A DNA stretch of 64,000 nt, from assembly GCA_021432605.1 (NCBI GenBank), contig MU271149.1, forward strand, positions 2,232,001 to 2,296,000, written 5' to 3'. Positions 1-9,816 of this stretch are shown in pieces. The DNA comes from Coniochaeta sp. PMI_546 (lineage: Eukaryota; Ascomycota; Sordariomycetes; Coniochaetales; Coniochaetaceae). Both the position numbers and the translations under genes were made by a program. The notes beneath the pieces were generated by a model, which searched no databases, was not told the DNA's origin, and saw only the letters and a program-made list of their open reading frames with translations. Position 1 is the stretch's first letter; each line of letters begins with the position of its first letter.

Positions 1-311
1 ACAGCAGCCCCGAGACGTCGTCGTCCGGCGGCAACCACTCTGTCGGTAGCGGCAGCAGCACGGCGTCTCAGCACGCCTACTCGACGGCGATGCAGAGCCA
101 GAATAGCTACCAGGGATACAACTATGGTGCGCCCTCGGTGCCACATCATGGATACAACAGCTCTGTTTCTAGTTCGGGCACCGCAGGATATGGTGCTGGG
201 CAAGGGCACCACAGCCCTTATATGGGACACGGCAATAGGATGCCGAGTGTCGATATGGGCATTGACGCCATCATTAACCGGGGTCCTGGTGGCGGTGGAC
301 ATGGGGTCTGA
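1..311 (+). CDS. 3' end of an unidentified Gly/Ser/His-rich protein
   Basis: The frame is open from base 3 to a TGA at 309-311, giving the last 102 residues of a protein that begins outside the window. The piece is low in complexity, rich in Ser, Gly, His, Tyr and Gln. Its only more ordered part is the tail around MPSVDMGIDAIINR, just before a GGGGHGV end. Such tails are common in fungal transcription factors and RNA-binding proteins, but no domain is present here, so no function is given. An internal ATG at 90 lies in the middle of the low-complexity run and is unlikely to be the start. It converges on COX10. Confidence 0.6.
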   Translation, partial: SSPETSSSGGNHSVGSGSSTASQHAYSTAMQSQNSYQGYNYGAPSVPHHGYNSSVSSSGTAGYGAGQGHHSPYMGHGNRMPSVDMGIDAIINRGPGGGGHGV

Positions 312-994
312 AGACTTCGAACCCTCAACCTTGTTCCGTCTCACTTTCCTTCTCTAGCGGGCGATCATCTGCCCCATACCGATCGTTTTTGGCGTTGGCA
401 CCGGCTTGGGTGTTCATTATGTCCATCTTTTCTTCTTCTTCTTCGAAGGTAGCGCTGGTTCTGGAGTTTGGCGGCGTTGTGGCGTTGAAGGATCTGAACA
501 GAGGTCCAAGTCGTCAAGGAAACTTGGGACAACCAGTACCAAGTCATGTGCATTTATAATGGCCGGCAGTTGGTTGCAGAGGGTGACCAAGGATCGGCAG
601 GGACCACAACTATGTACCAACATCGACATCTACATGAAGGGGAGGCGCGGTTGCATTATAGACGATACCATGGAGAATGGCTCGGGGACATGCGGACTGA
701 TAGGAGCAAAAATTAGCTTTACACGCTTGTACTTGAGCGGTCAAGAATGGAAAGACCAGACTTTCAAAGTTTCCAGATGCGTCTGCTGATAATCTAGTGC
801 AAAAGAACCTAGTGTTGGTGAATCCAGAAAGTGGGATTGCTGTCCTGTGGACACCTTTACTCTACAGTGTTACACTCTGGCAGCTGTTCTGCAAGACACC
901 CTCATACACAGAAGACGTGTCCCAACCTGAGGACGCCGGACTACAGCCCCCGATATATCCTACAACACGGTATAGTGGCCATGATATGTTGTAA
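312..994. other. Intergenic region between convergent genes
   Basis: This stretch lies between the stop of the left-edge gene and the stop of COX10 and should hold both 3' UTRs. It contains a pyrimidine run of TTC repeats near 427-447. The short open frames here have no recognisable domain and overlap each other on both strands. I see no gene. Confidence 0.5.
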
Positions 995-2572
995 TCAAGC
1001 CTCATCATCCTCCCATTCGCCGTCTTCAAACTCGTCATCCTCCTGCGGCTCGCCAACGATGCTCCTCCACACCCGGCCCCACATGCCCTTCTTCTGCACA
1101 AGAGCAAGAACCATGATGACTGGTAGATGCCAGACGCTGGCCCAGAACAGACCTCTCGCAGACCCGGCCTGACCCTGCTGCCTCCAGAAGCGGAACGCCT
1201 CTCGGGTAAGCCAGTAATTCACCGGCAAGCTCGTGACGGCAAAACTCCACTCTGTCACGCCGGCCATGCACAGGCCGATGCATAGTGGGAAGAAGGCAAT
1301 GCTGTATCTCAGGGCGACCCGACCGTTGCGGGCTGGATTGACCCAAGACAGCATCTTGAGCCCGGCCGCCTTGTACTCTTCACGAACGCCCCAGGACAGA
1401 GCCATGAAGTGCGGGAACTGCCAAGCGAAAAGCAGGCCGGCGAGGAGCCAGCCGCCGGCAGAGCTAGGTGTCGTGTTGGTACTCGAGGCGGCTCCCCCCA
1501 GCTCGTCTGTGCCATCACCGCCCCAGAGAGCCGACCAGCCAGACGGGAACGAGAACAGCAGCTCGCGCCAGCCACCATCTCCAGTTGCCGACTCTCCGGC
1601 CGCGGCCGCCCAACCCATCAATGGCGGTATACCGCCAACCACCGCGCCGACCCACGTGTTGAGCCATGATACCCGTTTGAGCGGAGTGTAGACACCGGCA
1701 TAGAGTATGATATTTGCGGCGCCGAGTCCGGCAACGGTCGGATTCACGCCCGTCCACAGAGCGGCCACACCGGCTGCTGCGGCCGCGGCGGCGAAGAGGG
1801 CCGCTGCTCGGGTGGAGATGAGCTTCCGCACGAGCGGCCGGGCGCGTGTGCGTGACATCAAGGCATCGGTGGAGGGCTCGTAGAGCATGTTGAGCGCGTT
1901 CGCCGAGGCGGAGCAGAGGGTTGTTCCGGTTGTGAGGAAGAGGAGTGTGAGCGGCGAGAGGGAGGGGGCATCGATGTCGGCGAGCCCCGCGGCGGGGGAG
2001 AGGAAGGCCGGGACGGGGTAGAGAGCGTAGCTGGCCATTGCGGACAGGACGACGAGAACCGTGAGGCGGGGTTTGGCGAGGGAGAGGAGGGCGGAGGCGC
2101 GCCGGCGGAGGGAGTGCGCTGGCTGTTTGGAGGCAAGCTGAGCGAGGATCGAGGAGGCGTCTGGTGGAGGATCATAGGCTTCTTCGGATGTGGATGTGGA
2201 GGGAGCGGAGGCTTTGCGGCGCTCTGCTTGCCGTCTTCGGTGCGGCAGGTGGGCGTTTGGATGCAGGGCATCGGAAGAGGCAGACGGTGGTGTCGATGTT
2301 GGCGCCTGGTCGCCTGGGGATCTAGGAGGGGCGGAAGCCATTGCATCGCTGCCATTGAACCTCCCCAGGAGACTATTGGAGGTGAAAAAAGAGGCAGGCT
2401 TCCTGAGGCGGAGGCCGGAACCGCCTGACAAAGGTATTGAAGCTGCTCTTGCGAGCGTCGAGGTTGAGAAGGGCCGGTTCCTCATCGTTGTTGCCCTCGT
2501 CCCAGTCCATCTGCACCGCCAGCACACATCTTCCAGGACACTAGGTCGCACAATGGACCCTGTCGCCCTCAT
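995..2572 (-). CDS. COX10: Protoheme IX farnesyltransferase (heme O synthase), mitochondrial
   Basis: The enzyme adds a farnesyl group to heme B to make heme O, the first step to heme A of cytochrome c oxidase, in the mitochondrial inner membrane. It is a single exon of 525 residues from the ATG at 2572. The frame runs further upstream without an ATG, so 2572 is the best start. The N-terminus is rich in Arg, Ser and Thr (for example RNRPFSTSTLARAAS), as expected for a mitochondrial presequence. The UbiA prenyltransferase core begins near residue 160. The Asp-rich prenyl-diphosphate/Mg site NMLYEPSTDALMSRT lies near residue 228, followed by several hydrophobic membrane segments. The tail is strongly acidic. 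Length fits the family. No intron is needed. Confidence 0.95.
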   Translation of the reverse strand: MRATGSIVRPSVLEDVCWRCRWTGTRATTMRNRPFSTSTLARAASIPLSGGSGLRLRKPASFFTSNSLLGRFNGSDAMASAPPRSPGDQAPTSTPPSASSDALHPNAHLPHRRRQAERRKASAPSTSTSEEAYDPPPDASSILAQLASKQPAHSLRRRASALLSLAKPRLTVLVVLSAMASYALYPVPAFLSPAAGLADIDAPSLSPLTLLFLTTGTTLCSASANALNMLYEPSTDALMSRTRARPLVRKLISTRAAALFAAAAAAAGVAALWTGVNPTVAGLGAANIILYAGVYTPLKRVSWLNTWVGAVVGGIPPLMGWAAAAGESATGDGGWRELLFSFPSGWSALWGGDGTDELGGAASSTNTTPSSAGGWLLAGLLFAWQFPHFMALSWGVREEYKAAGLKMLSWVNPARNGRVALRYSIAFFPLCIGLCMAGVTEWSFAVTSLPVNYWLTREAFRFWRQQGQAGSARGLFWASVWHLPVIMVLALVQKKGMWGRVWRSIVGEPQEDDEFEDGEWEDDEA

Positions 2573-2978
2573 TTTCCCTGTTCCGTGTGTGTTTCGAGCA
2601 TTCAACTCGCCATTGCTGAACGGCAGCGATAGGTCTGCGACACTGCGGACTTGGTTTCGCGTGACTATGTATGTGACATGAGGTTTCACGGAAAATGAAG
2701 CTGATCTCCAGCCTCATTGTGGCTGAAGCTCGAAGCTAGCTCGCTGCCCCACCCTTGTTTGGCGACCCACTGCAGGTACCGCTAAGGTAGGTACGTAGGT
2801 ACACAGGACGATACTGAGATAGCTTCACGTTCTTCATTGGGACTTCAGCTGCTTCTTGTCGAGGCTCATTGCAAATCGTGATGAGATATATCTTAACATT
2901 CTCCCCTCATTCCCAAGTTTCGAAGCGATTCCTTACCTTCTGAGAACTACATTACCCCGTACAAAGCTGTGCATTGGT
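2573..2978. other. Intergenic: COX10 promoter and ankyrin-gene 3' flank, with an AGGTA repeat
   Basis: The stretch lies upstream of COX10 and downstream of the ankyrin gene, both on the minus strand. Bases 2774-2802 form one copy of the dispersed AGGTA/GTAC repeat described elsewhere in this window. No gene is seen. Confidence 0.5.
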
Positions 2979-4328
2979 TCAATACAGCCCTCCATACCCA
3001 AACCCGCTCTCTGCGTTTCTCTCTTTCTGCCGACGATGCTCGTCCTGCACTGTCTGACACATCTTCCTCCACGACTCATACTGCGGGCTGTACATGGAAA
3101 CATGCGGCAGCCTTCGAGCATGACGACCGCGACCCGCGCTGTGATCCCATGTTGTGCAGAAGCCCGCAGGACTGGGCGCTGGACTTCTCTGGGATCTGCT
3201 TCTGCTGAGCATAGGACCTGAGCTCCTGATGGACACCGGCACAATCGAAGCCCCGAAGCTGGCCACTCGTACGGAGGCAGTAGGAGAGGGTCCTTGTGAT
3301 GGGCTGTTCATGCTGGCCACCGGAACGGCTTCATTTTGTTGCGAGGTATCATCCTTCAGGTCCTTCGTACGATCGTCCGTCCTGACGATGAGCTGTCCGG
3401 GATGCAAGTCTCCATCGCCGACGTCTTCACCACCATTAGCAATGTATCCATGCCTCTTAGTCAGAGCCTTAGCCACGGACTGCCTCACGAATGTGCAGTC
3501 CCCCAGTTTTGTGTGAGCCCTGGAGGCAGCCCTATCCCACAATCCCTCGTGGACCAGCTCAGCATTCGCTCCGTGCTCCAGCAACACATCCATGGCATCA
3601 ACTCGCCCGAAACGGGCAGCCATGTGCAGTGGCGTCCTGCCCAGCCGGTCCGCAGCGTTAACAAAAGCACCGAGTTCCAGCATCTCCCTTACCACGTCCG
3701 CCGCGCCGGCACTGGCCGCCAGATGGAGAGGGGTGCATCCGTCCGTGTCCTCGACGGAGAGCAAGAACTTTACTCTTGCCTCTCCGTCCACAGTCCCATC
3801 AGTCGAACAAAAGTCACCCTGATATGCTCTCTCGTAGGGGTAGTCCAGTAGCAGCAATGCTAGTTTTGGTTCTCCGCCTCTCAGCGCATCATGGACGGTG
3901 CTTGTCGTGCCGTCATAAATGTCGGCTCCAGCCTCCAACAGAGCACGCACGACATCGGTCTTGCCTGCGAGTGCGGCCCGACTCAAGGCTGCTGTTAGAG
4001 AGTGATCGCCATTAGCCAGCGGACCGGCATCTGGTGCTGTGGAAGTTGTCCCCGTCACAATTTGGCCACGGCTGAGGTCGGTACTGGACTCGTACTCCGG
4101 CGGTTGATGTGTGTGGCGATAGGGGGCGGATGCAGTCCTCAGCATAGCTGGACTTGGAACACCGGGCCGGCCGAGTGGCTGGTTGCTGTCTCGCATTGCC
4201 ATGTCATACGATGGCGGTGGTTCGGTGGGTGCGCAACTCACAGAGCGCCTCTCGGTGATCTCCTCGTGCTCTGCATCTCTCTGCGAGCGACTCAGCCATC
4301 GCATCTTGTTGAAACCAAGGCGTGGCAT
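2979..4328 (-). CDS. Ankyrin-repeat protein
   Basis: Single exon, 449 residues from the ATG at 4328; the frame continues a few codons upstream without an ATG. The first 120 residues are polar and Pro/Ser-rich, probably disordered, and include PPPSYDMAM, which resembles a PPxY-type WW-binding motif. Ankyrin repeats fill the middle. A first repeat reads ALAGKTDVVRALLEAGADIY. Two good consecutive repeats read DGCTPLHLAASAGAADVV and LGRTPLHMAARFGRVDAMDV. The last 150 residues are disordered, with SRSRSQRSPAPSP. Ankyrin repeats bind other proteins; nothing shows the partner or pathway. No catalytic domain is visible. Confidence 0.8.
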   Translation of the reverse strand: MPRLGFNKMRWLSRSQRDAEHEEITERRSVSCAPTEPPPSYDMAMRDSNQPLGRPGVPSPAMLRTASAPYRHTHQPPEYESSTDLSRGQIVTGTTSTAPDAGPLANGDHSLTAALSRAALAGKTDVVRALLEAGADIYDGTTSTVHDALRGGEPKLALLLLDYPYERAYQGDFCSTDGTVDGEARVKFLLSVEDTDGCTPLHLAASAGAADVVREMLELGAFVNAADRLGRTPLHMAARFGRVDAMDVLLEHGANAELVHEGLWDRAASRAHTKLGDCTFVRQSVAKALTKRHGYIANGGEDVGDGDLHPGQLIVRTDDRTKDLKDDTSQQNEAVPVASMNSPSQGPSPTASVRVASFGASIVPVSIRSSGPMLSRSRSQRSPAPSPAGFCTTWDHSAGRGRHARRLPHVSMYSPQYESWRKMCQTVQDEHRRQKERNAESGFGYGGLY

Positions 4329-5441
4329 ATTGTGTTGTTTAATGGCTTGGGCTTGTTTCAAAGCTTATATCCCTTTCCACTGATTCAAGTATCCTGGCAT
4401 TGAGCTCGCTCGTTGTGCAAGTAAATGACCCAGGAGCGAGTCCAAAACGGTCAAGGACTCAAGACTGACGCACAAGACAACTGCGAGTCGGATTTTGGGT
4501 TAGGCATTGACTGCGGCGCAGTTCCTGCGACTTTTCGATTCGCATTGCAAGATGTAACATATCTATGCTACACGTGAAATGAGGTCGGGGTTACTGATGA
4601 CATCTGAGGTGAGGGAGTGAAGGTGAAGGGTGTCTAGCGGGGATCAGGTGTTGTGGCGGCGACATCCTCATTGGTTGAAGTCTTCATCAATGAGCCGGTA
4701 TGTCCTCATCGCATACCTGATCTTACTCAGGTACTGCCTTGAACTGACCATCGATATCGAGTGCGAAGCTTGTCTTTTAGAGAATACCACTAATACACAC
4801 TGGGTATCTCATGATTCAACGCATACAAGCTCGAGTCTGGAGCATTCTATCTTTCCACAATCCTAGCCCTCATCAATTGAACAATGCCAGGACGACCACA
4901 ACGTCTTGCACGACTCAAACGAAAATGCTCCTCACCCGGCAGCGTCTTCTTCGAGGAGATGTCTGTCGTAGAAAGGTCATGAAGCAGGGAGTATAGTATC
5001 GTGCTCGCCAAGTCCGGATCTTGCTAGGGTAATCTCCCCAGAAGTTGAAAACGTACCACATCCCTGTCTTGCAGTTTTGGCCAATGCCATGCCATGCTTG
5101 CTCTTTTGCAAAGCCACAAGACTTCCCAAGGCAATCATAACTAAGCGGGCTGCTTCCAAGTGCATTTGCTGCTCGTGGTGCGGAACCCCACTTTCAACGG
5201 GCATATCCCTTCTGCCAGTCTTTCCTTACAAATCATCCCAACACCACCGCTTTGTATGATAGGGGGACCTGCTGTCTTGTGTAGGTAACTATAGTCTTAA
5301 ATACGAAGGTGATACAAATCCTCATTAGCGGTTTGCTGCATTCTTCGTCGCCTATGGAGGCCTACTTCCACACCAACCAATCTGAAGCCCGATAGCAGCA
5401 GTCTCCAAGGTTGAAGGAAAGCCAGCCTCTGCCTATTCACC
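4329..5441. other. Intergenic region between divergent genes
   Basis: The 1.1 kb lies between the starts of the ankyrin gene (minus) and the Zn2Cys6 gene (plus), so it should hold both promoters. Its open frames are short, with no domain or good start. No repeat or RNA gene was recognised. Confidence 0.4.
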
Positions 5442-7181
5442 ATGGACGTTGACTTCGCTCACGCGCCTCGACAGAGTGCGACAAAAAGGAGCTCCAACGG
5501 CTGTTGGACTTGCCGTCTCCGCCGCAAGAAATGCGACGAGAAACAACCTGTCTGTGACACTTGCGCTACGCTCCTGATCACTTGTCACAATGGCCAGGAC
5601 AAGCCGGAGTGGATGGATGGCGGCCCGAGACAAGACGAAATGGCCGAGCGCCTCAAGCGCGAGGTCAAGGACAAGGCGCACTTCCGCCTCCGCCGGTGGG
5701 AACGCTCCGTCGATGACTCTGCTGATGGCGTTCCCGTTGGGGGCCGTAACGGGACGCTCTTACGCCCTGAGCCCTCTGCCACCCTGCCTCAGCGTGGAGC
5801 TGACTGCACACTTCTTCCCAAGGACTCTCCCGGAGGCATAGCGTTCGGACGGTCTGACACTGTCCTCCTCATGTTCTACCTCGATAACGTGCTTCCGTTC
5901 CTCTTTCCTTTCTATCGCCCGTCTCCCCTTGATGGCGGCAAGTCCTGGATCCTGGAAATGATGATCAGCAGCCCGGTCCTCCGGCAAGCGACACTCTCTC
6001 AGAGTTCATACTTCTTCTCTGTCGCGCGGAGAACAGTCAGCTGCGAGGTGATCTGGGACACGACGCTTGCCCAGACCAAGGAGACTTTCGAGGTCTTGAG
6101 GCAGTCCCTGGAGGTCATTAATGCGTCAAATATTGCGGAGCACTTGCACGGCGCTGTACGCATCTTGGCTAGTATCATGCAGGTACAGCGTTTCGAGATT
6201 GCTGTCCTGAGCCTCGACAACTGCCGAGCACACCTCAACGCCGCTCTAGCTCTTTTCAGGCAGATTCTCAATGGCAGCTCCGAGATTGCCTGCGTGCCTG
6301 ACGCGACCTTGTCTTTCAATACAGTGATGGATCGTCTAGGGCCGCCGACATGGATTCTGCCCAATGGATGCGCCCAGTTTCCGAGTGCTGAACAAGGCGC
6401 CTTCCGCTTCTCTGCCGCACTCCTGATAATCGATGACATTATTGCCAGCACGGTGCTACAGGAGCGACCTACACTTTACGAGTACCATGACAGCCTCCTG
6501 GGTGTTACCGACGGCGAACCCCTTGTCAGCCTCGAGGCTGTGGTGGGGTGTCACAACTGTGTGTTACGACTAGTCGGCGAGATTGCCGTGCTGGACGCAT
6601 GGAAACAGGGATGCAAGAGAGCCGGGAATCTCAACGTCATGGAATTGGTCCACCGCGCTACAGTCATCAAGGACGCTTTAGACAAATATCTCACCCTGCT
6701 GGCAAGCGGCCCGGTTGTTACTCCTAGCGCGGACAACAACGTGCTGGATGTCTTTAGGCAGGATTACTGGCAGCAGTCGAAAAAGCCTGCCAGCCAAACA
6801 ACCCTCGTAACTCGAGTCTGGACTCACGCAGCGCTGCTCTATCTCTCTGTCGTCGTGTCCGGATGGCAGCCTGCTAGCGCCGAAGTCCGCGACAATGTCG
6901 ACTGGATCGTTCGGCTGCTGACGACGGAAATATCGCCGCCGGCAATGCTGCGGACGATGGCTTGGCCTTTTTGCGTGGCGGGTTGTCTCGCAGAGCCGGC
7001 CCAGGAGCGACAGTTCCGTGGAATGGTTAATGCATTGCAACCGCCGAGCGTGTTTGGCACTGTGCGCAAGGCACTCGCCATCATGGAAAATGTGTGGCTC
7101 GAAAGGGGGTTGGTCGACTCTATGAGCCGTGACCTCGCGACTTGCTTTAGAAGCCAGGGCGATCTGGTTATACTTGTTTAG
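5442..7181 (+). CDS. Zn2Cys6 fungal transcription factor
   Basis: Single exon, 579 residues, starting at the ATG at 5442. The N-terminal zinc cluster is canonical: Cys 21, 24, 31, 38, 41 and 48 (C-x2-C-x6-C-x6-C-x2-C-x6-C), with basic residues RLRRKK between the second and third Cys. These bind two zinc ions and contact DNA. The rest is the helical C-terminal region typical of the Pro1/UPC2-like group of fungal regulators. Its target genes cannot be read from the sequence. It converges on the short-chain dehydrogenase gene downstream (gap about 170 bp) and lies in an accessory-looking stretch with a copper amine oxidase, so a local role is possible but unproven. Confidence 0.9.
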   Translation: MDVDFAHAPRQSATKRSSNGCWTCRLRRKKCDEKQPVCDTCATLLITCHNGQDKPEWMDGGPRQDEMAERLKREVKDKAHFRLRRWERSVDDSADGVPVGGRNGTLLRPEPSATLPQRGADCTLLPKDSPGGIAFGRSDTVLLMFYLDNVLPFLFPFYRPSPLDGGKSWILEMMISSPVLRQATLSQSSYFFSVARRTVSCEVIWDTTLAQTKETFEVLRQSLEVINASNIAEHLHGAVRILASIMQVQRFEIAVLSLDNCRAHLNAALALFRQILNGSSEIACVPDATLSFNTVMDRLGPPTWILPNGCAQFPSAEQGAFRFSAALLIIDDIIASTVLQERPTLYEYHDSLLGVTDGEPLVSLEAVVGCHNCVLRLVGEIAVLDAWKQGCKRAGNLNVMELVHRATVIKDALDKYLTLLASGPVVTPSADNNVLDVFRQDYWQQSKKPASQTTLVTRVWTHAALLYLSVVVSGWQPASAEVRDNVDWIVRLLTTEISPPAMLRTMAWPFCVAGCLAEPAQERQFRGMVNALQPPSVFGTVRKALAIMENVWLERGLVDSMSRDLATCFRSQGDLVILV

Positions 7182-7350
7182 GCAGTTTGGACAGCATGTT
7201 GCGTGACATGATCAGATTTGTAAAAATATTTAACACGCGACGTATGGTAAGCTCTAGTTGCAATCACTGCAACGAACATTTATTAGGACCTTAACCCGAC
7301 TAGCTAACCATAAACTCTCTCCAGGTTAAAGAGAAGGTCTAACCTGGCCA

Positions 7351-8115
7351 CTAGAACTTGACGTAACCCTTGTCTTTGACGAAAGTTGCGTGCCAGGGCA
7401 CATTCCCCTCATGCTTCGCCAACTGCTCGTAGAAGTCAGCATGAGCGGCGCCGTCGAGCGCCTGTCCCTTCGTCTTGCCGTCAGCTTGACGCTCATCGGC
7501 ATAGATGAAACTATGGGGCCGAGAAATGTCAGAAATCGTTAAAGCACCCAAAGCATGACAGTTGGAAGCAGCTACTTACCGATACCCTTTGGCAGAGTAC
7601 AACGCATCGGCAAGACCGACCCAGAATGACGAAGCCGACTTTCCCACGCCCAGGGTCAACATTGCTGGCCCGGGAATGAGCTGGACGTTCAGGGCATTGC
7701 CCGTGTATATGAACGTCTTCTTGGTGTCTGCGGGCAGCGTCTCCCATCCACTGACAGCCTGCTGTGCGGCGACATAAGCGCTGGTGGTGTTGATGCTCAA
7801 ATCAGACGCGAAAGCCTCGGTTGGAATCGAGAACAGCGAGTTTGGATCCGGGGGTGGTGTGAGTGCTGCTGCGTTGTACACGACGACGCTCGGAGCGGTA
7901 TTGAACTCGGTCTTGATTGCCTCGAACAGTGGTGGGACCGTCTCGGGCTTGCTGAAGTCGGCCTGCAGGGAGAGGAACCCGCTGTCGTTCGTGGTGCCGC
8001 TGCCTGTTCTAGAAGCTATGGCGACCTTGTAACCGATGCTGGCGAACTTCTTTGCAACGGCCGCTCCGACTCTGGGGCCGGCTCCGAGAATAAGTACAAC
8101 GGGGATAGCTGCCAT
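7351..8115 (-). CDS. Atypical short-chain dehydrogenase/reductase-like protein
   Basis: Two exons, 8115-7580 and 7510-7351, joined across a GT-AG intron of 69 nt that splits an Arg codon; about 231 residues. The N-terminal Rossmann motif LGAGPRVG (residues about 9-16) binds NAD(P). The following strand VYNAAA stands in for the SDR NAG motif. The usual catalytic Tyr of Y-x-x-x-K is absent: the Lys in LTLGVGKSA is kept, but Leu sits four residues before it. It is therefore either a non-catalytic member or one with different chemistry. A TATA-like element lies about 150 bp upstream. Function unknown beyond nucleotide binding. Confidence 0.85.
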
Positions 8116-8260
8116 TGTGCTACCTACAGGGATGATGAAACAGATGATCTGTGTGGGGTGCTTCTGTCGGGTTTGAATATATCAGAGTGTGGATATAGAG
8201 TGGTGAGATTTTGTATTGTTTGATCTGGAAGTCATCTTGAGTTCGGCTGCCGTTCCCCTC

Positions 8261-8269
8261 ATATATATA
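8261..8269 (-). promoter_or_regulatory. TATA-like element of the SDR-like gene
   Basis: ATATATATA, reading TATATATA on the minus strand, lies about 150 bp before the ATG at 8115. Position and sequence fit a TATA box; transcription start is not shown. Confidence 0.4.
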
Positions 8270-8270
8270 C

Positions 8271-9816
8271 CGAGCTGGATGTATAGAATAAACATATTAT
8301 ACTTGGCTTGGCCGGTGTTTAGCGTGATTTGAAATCACCACCCTCGGTATTCGCGTCATGAGAGTTTCTGGTCGTGCATGGTGTGCCGCGAGAATGGCAT
8401 CATAAGGTCTTACCTGATACCTTGGAGTGCAGTACATAGCTCAGCTAGCTGAAGGTAGACTAGAGCCTACTTCCTGTAGCACTCACGGTCCATTAATAAG
8501 CCTCAGCTGCCCTATGGTCCATTCTTCCTTTCGCCTTGCATGTGGGATCCACAAACCGCGCGCGATGTGGACTACCCCAGCATCAACTTGAGTGGCTCAC
8601 CTCAAATCGGTTGCCGTACTTTACTGCATAACCGCGCGCGACAGGCCTTGGTCAGCACAACAGCATTACGACCATGCGTAAACCCAGACTTCTTGTCTAA
8701 GCCTATATCGCGTATTCGGGCCCCGATGTCCATTCTCTGTGCCCATTTACTCCAAAATGGATCCATGTCTGGCATTAATAATACCATCCAAGGCTCCGTG
8801 AGTTCGGAGCTACACGGGGTTCCGGACAAATCGTGCCGCAAGTGCGACTTTCCGCTCGCTGAATCAATCCAGCTGATCCTGGGTTTCAGGCACGCTTTCA
8901 GTTTCGACGAGATACTAATAAACGCTGCGACGGTAGATCCAGAGGAGCGGGATTGCGTGAAGCATGGGGGCCTGCTCTGATGTGGCGTGGCGATGCTAGG
9001 AAGTCGCATCCGACGCTGGATCATATTCTGCCGATCTATATCGCTCCTGGCGCTGCAACTCTGATGTTGGCGAACATGTCGCTCCGTGACGGCACGTTGA
9101 ATTGATGCGCCAGGGAGATGAGTCCGAATTGGGCGCAATATCGCTTTGGGACACTGGCTGGTCGTAGGACACTTGTTGGTTTAGACAAATCGGATGGTCG
9201 AGCGTTAAGGGGACAGGCCAGTGGACATCGCTTGTATATTTTGAAGATGAGGCAGCGACATAACTGAAATGTCAGGGAAAGACTTGTTTCAAAATAATCA
9301 AGCGCCTCAATGGATACTGTAGTCTCTAAGAGTTCAGGTGTTGGCATGGGTGATTATCTGCCCATTTCTCAGCGTTCAAGCCTAATCAAATTTGCCAAAC
9401 TGTGAAAGATGCGGCTTGCGATACTCTATTCCTGTATTGACTATACCTGACTGTGCCAGATGGGGGCTTCCTAAAGATATCTAGGTGTTTTGGAACGACT
9501 GGAGACCGCAAAAAAAGAAGGAAAAAAAATTGTTGACAACGGAACCAAAAAGTGGCAAGGGTGAACGATCCTGTGAGGAACGTCAGTCTTGTCCCTCAGA
9601 AGCTTTAAGATTCCCTTCACGGAGATACTGCAACGAGCAAAGGAGAGATGACACAGATATGATGGTACGTGCATGTCTTTGCTTCGGCAATACAGTTACT
9701 CTTAAATTGGGCGCAGAGAACTATGCTGACTAGAGTCTTGCTGCCTATAAACTTTTCCCCCGGCCTCATCTTTGCACAATCCCAACCGTTGTCTCCCAAG
9801 GACCCGTATAAGCAGA
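8271..9816. other. Intergenic region, no gene accepted
   Basis: About 1.5 kb between the SDR-like gene's promoter and the copper amine oxidase stop. Overlapping open frames of 146 residues (plus, 8540-8980) and 178 residues (minus, 8602-9138) face each other, without domains or splice structure. They could be chance or a decayed gene. An A-rich run lies at 9508-9530. Nothing else is recognised. Confidence 0.35.

Noticed and set aside
8540-9138. Overlapping frames on both strands between the SDR-like gene and the amine oxidase
   Set aside because: No domain, no splice structure and equal openness on both strands. A decayed gene cannot be excluded, but nothing supports one.
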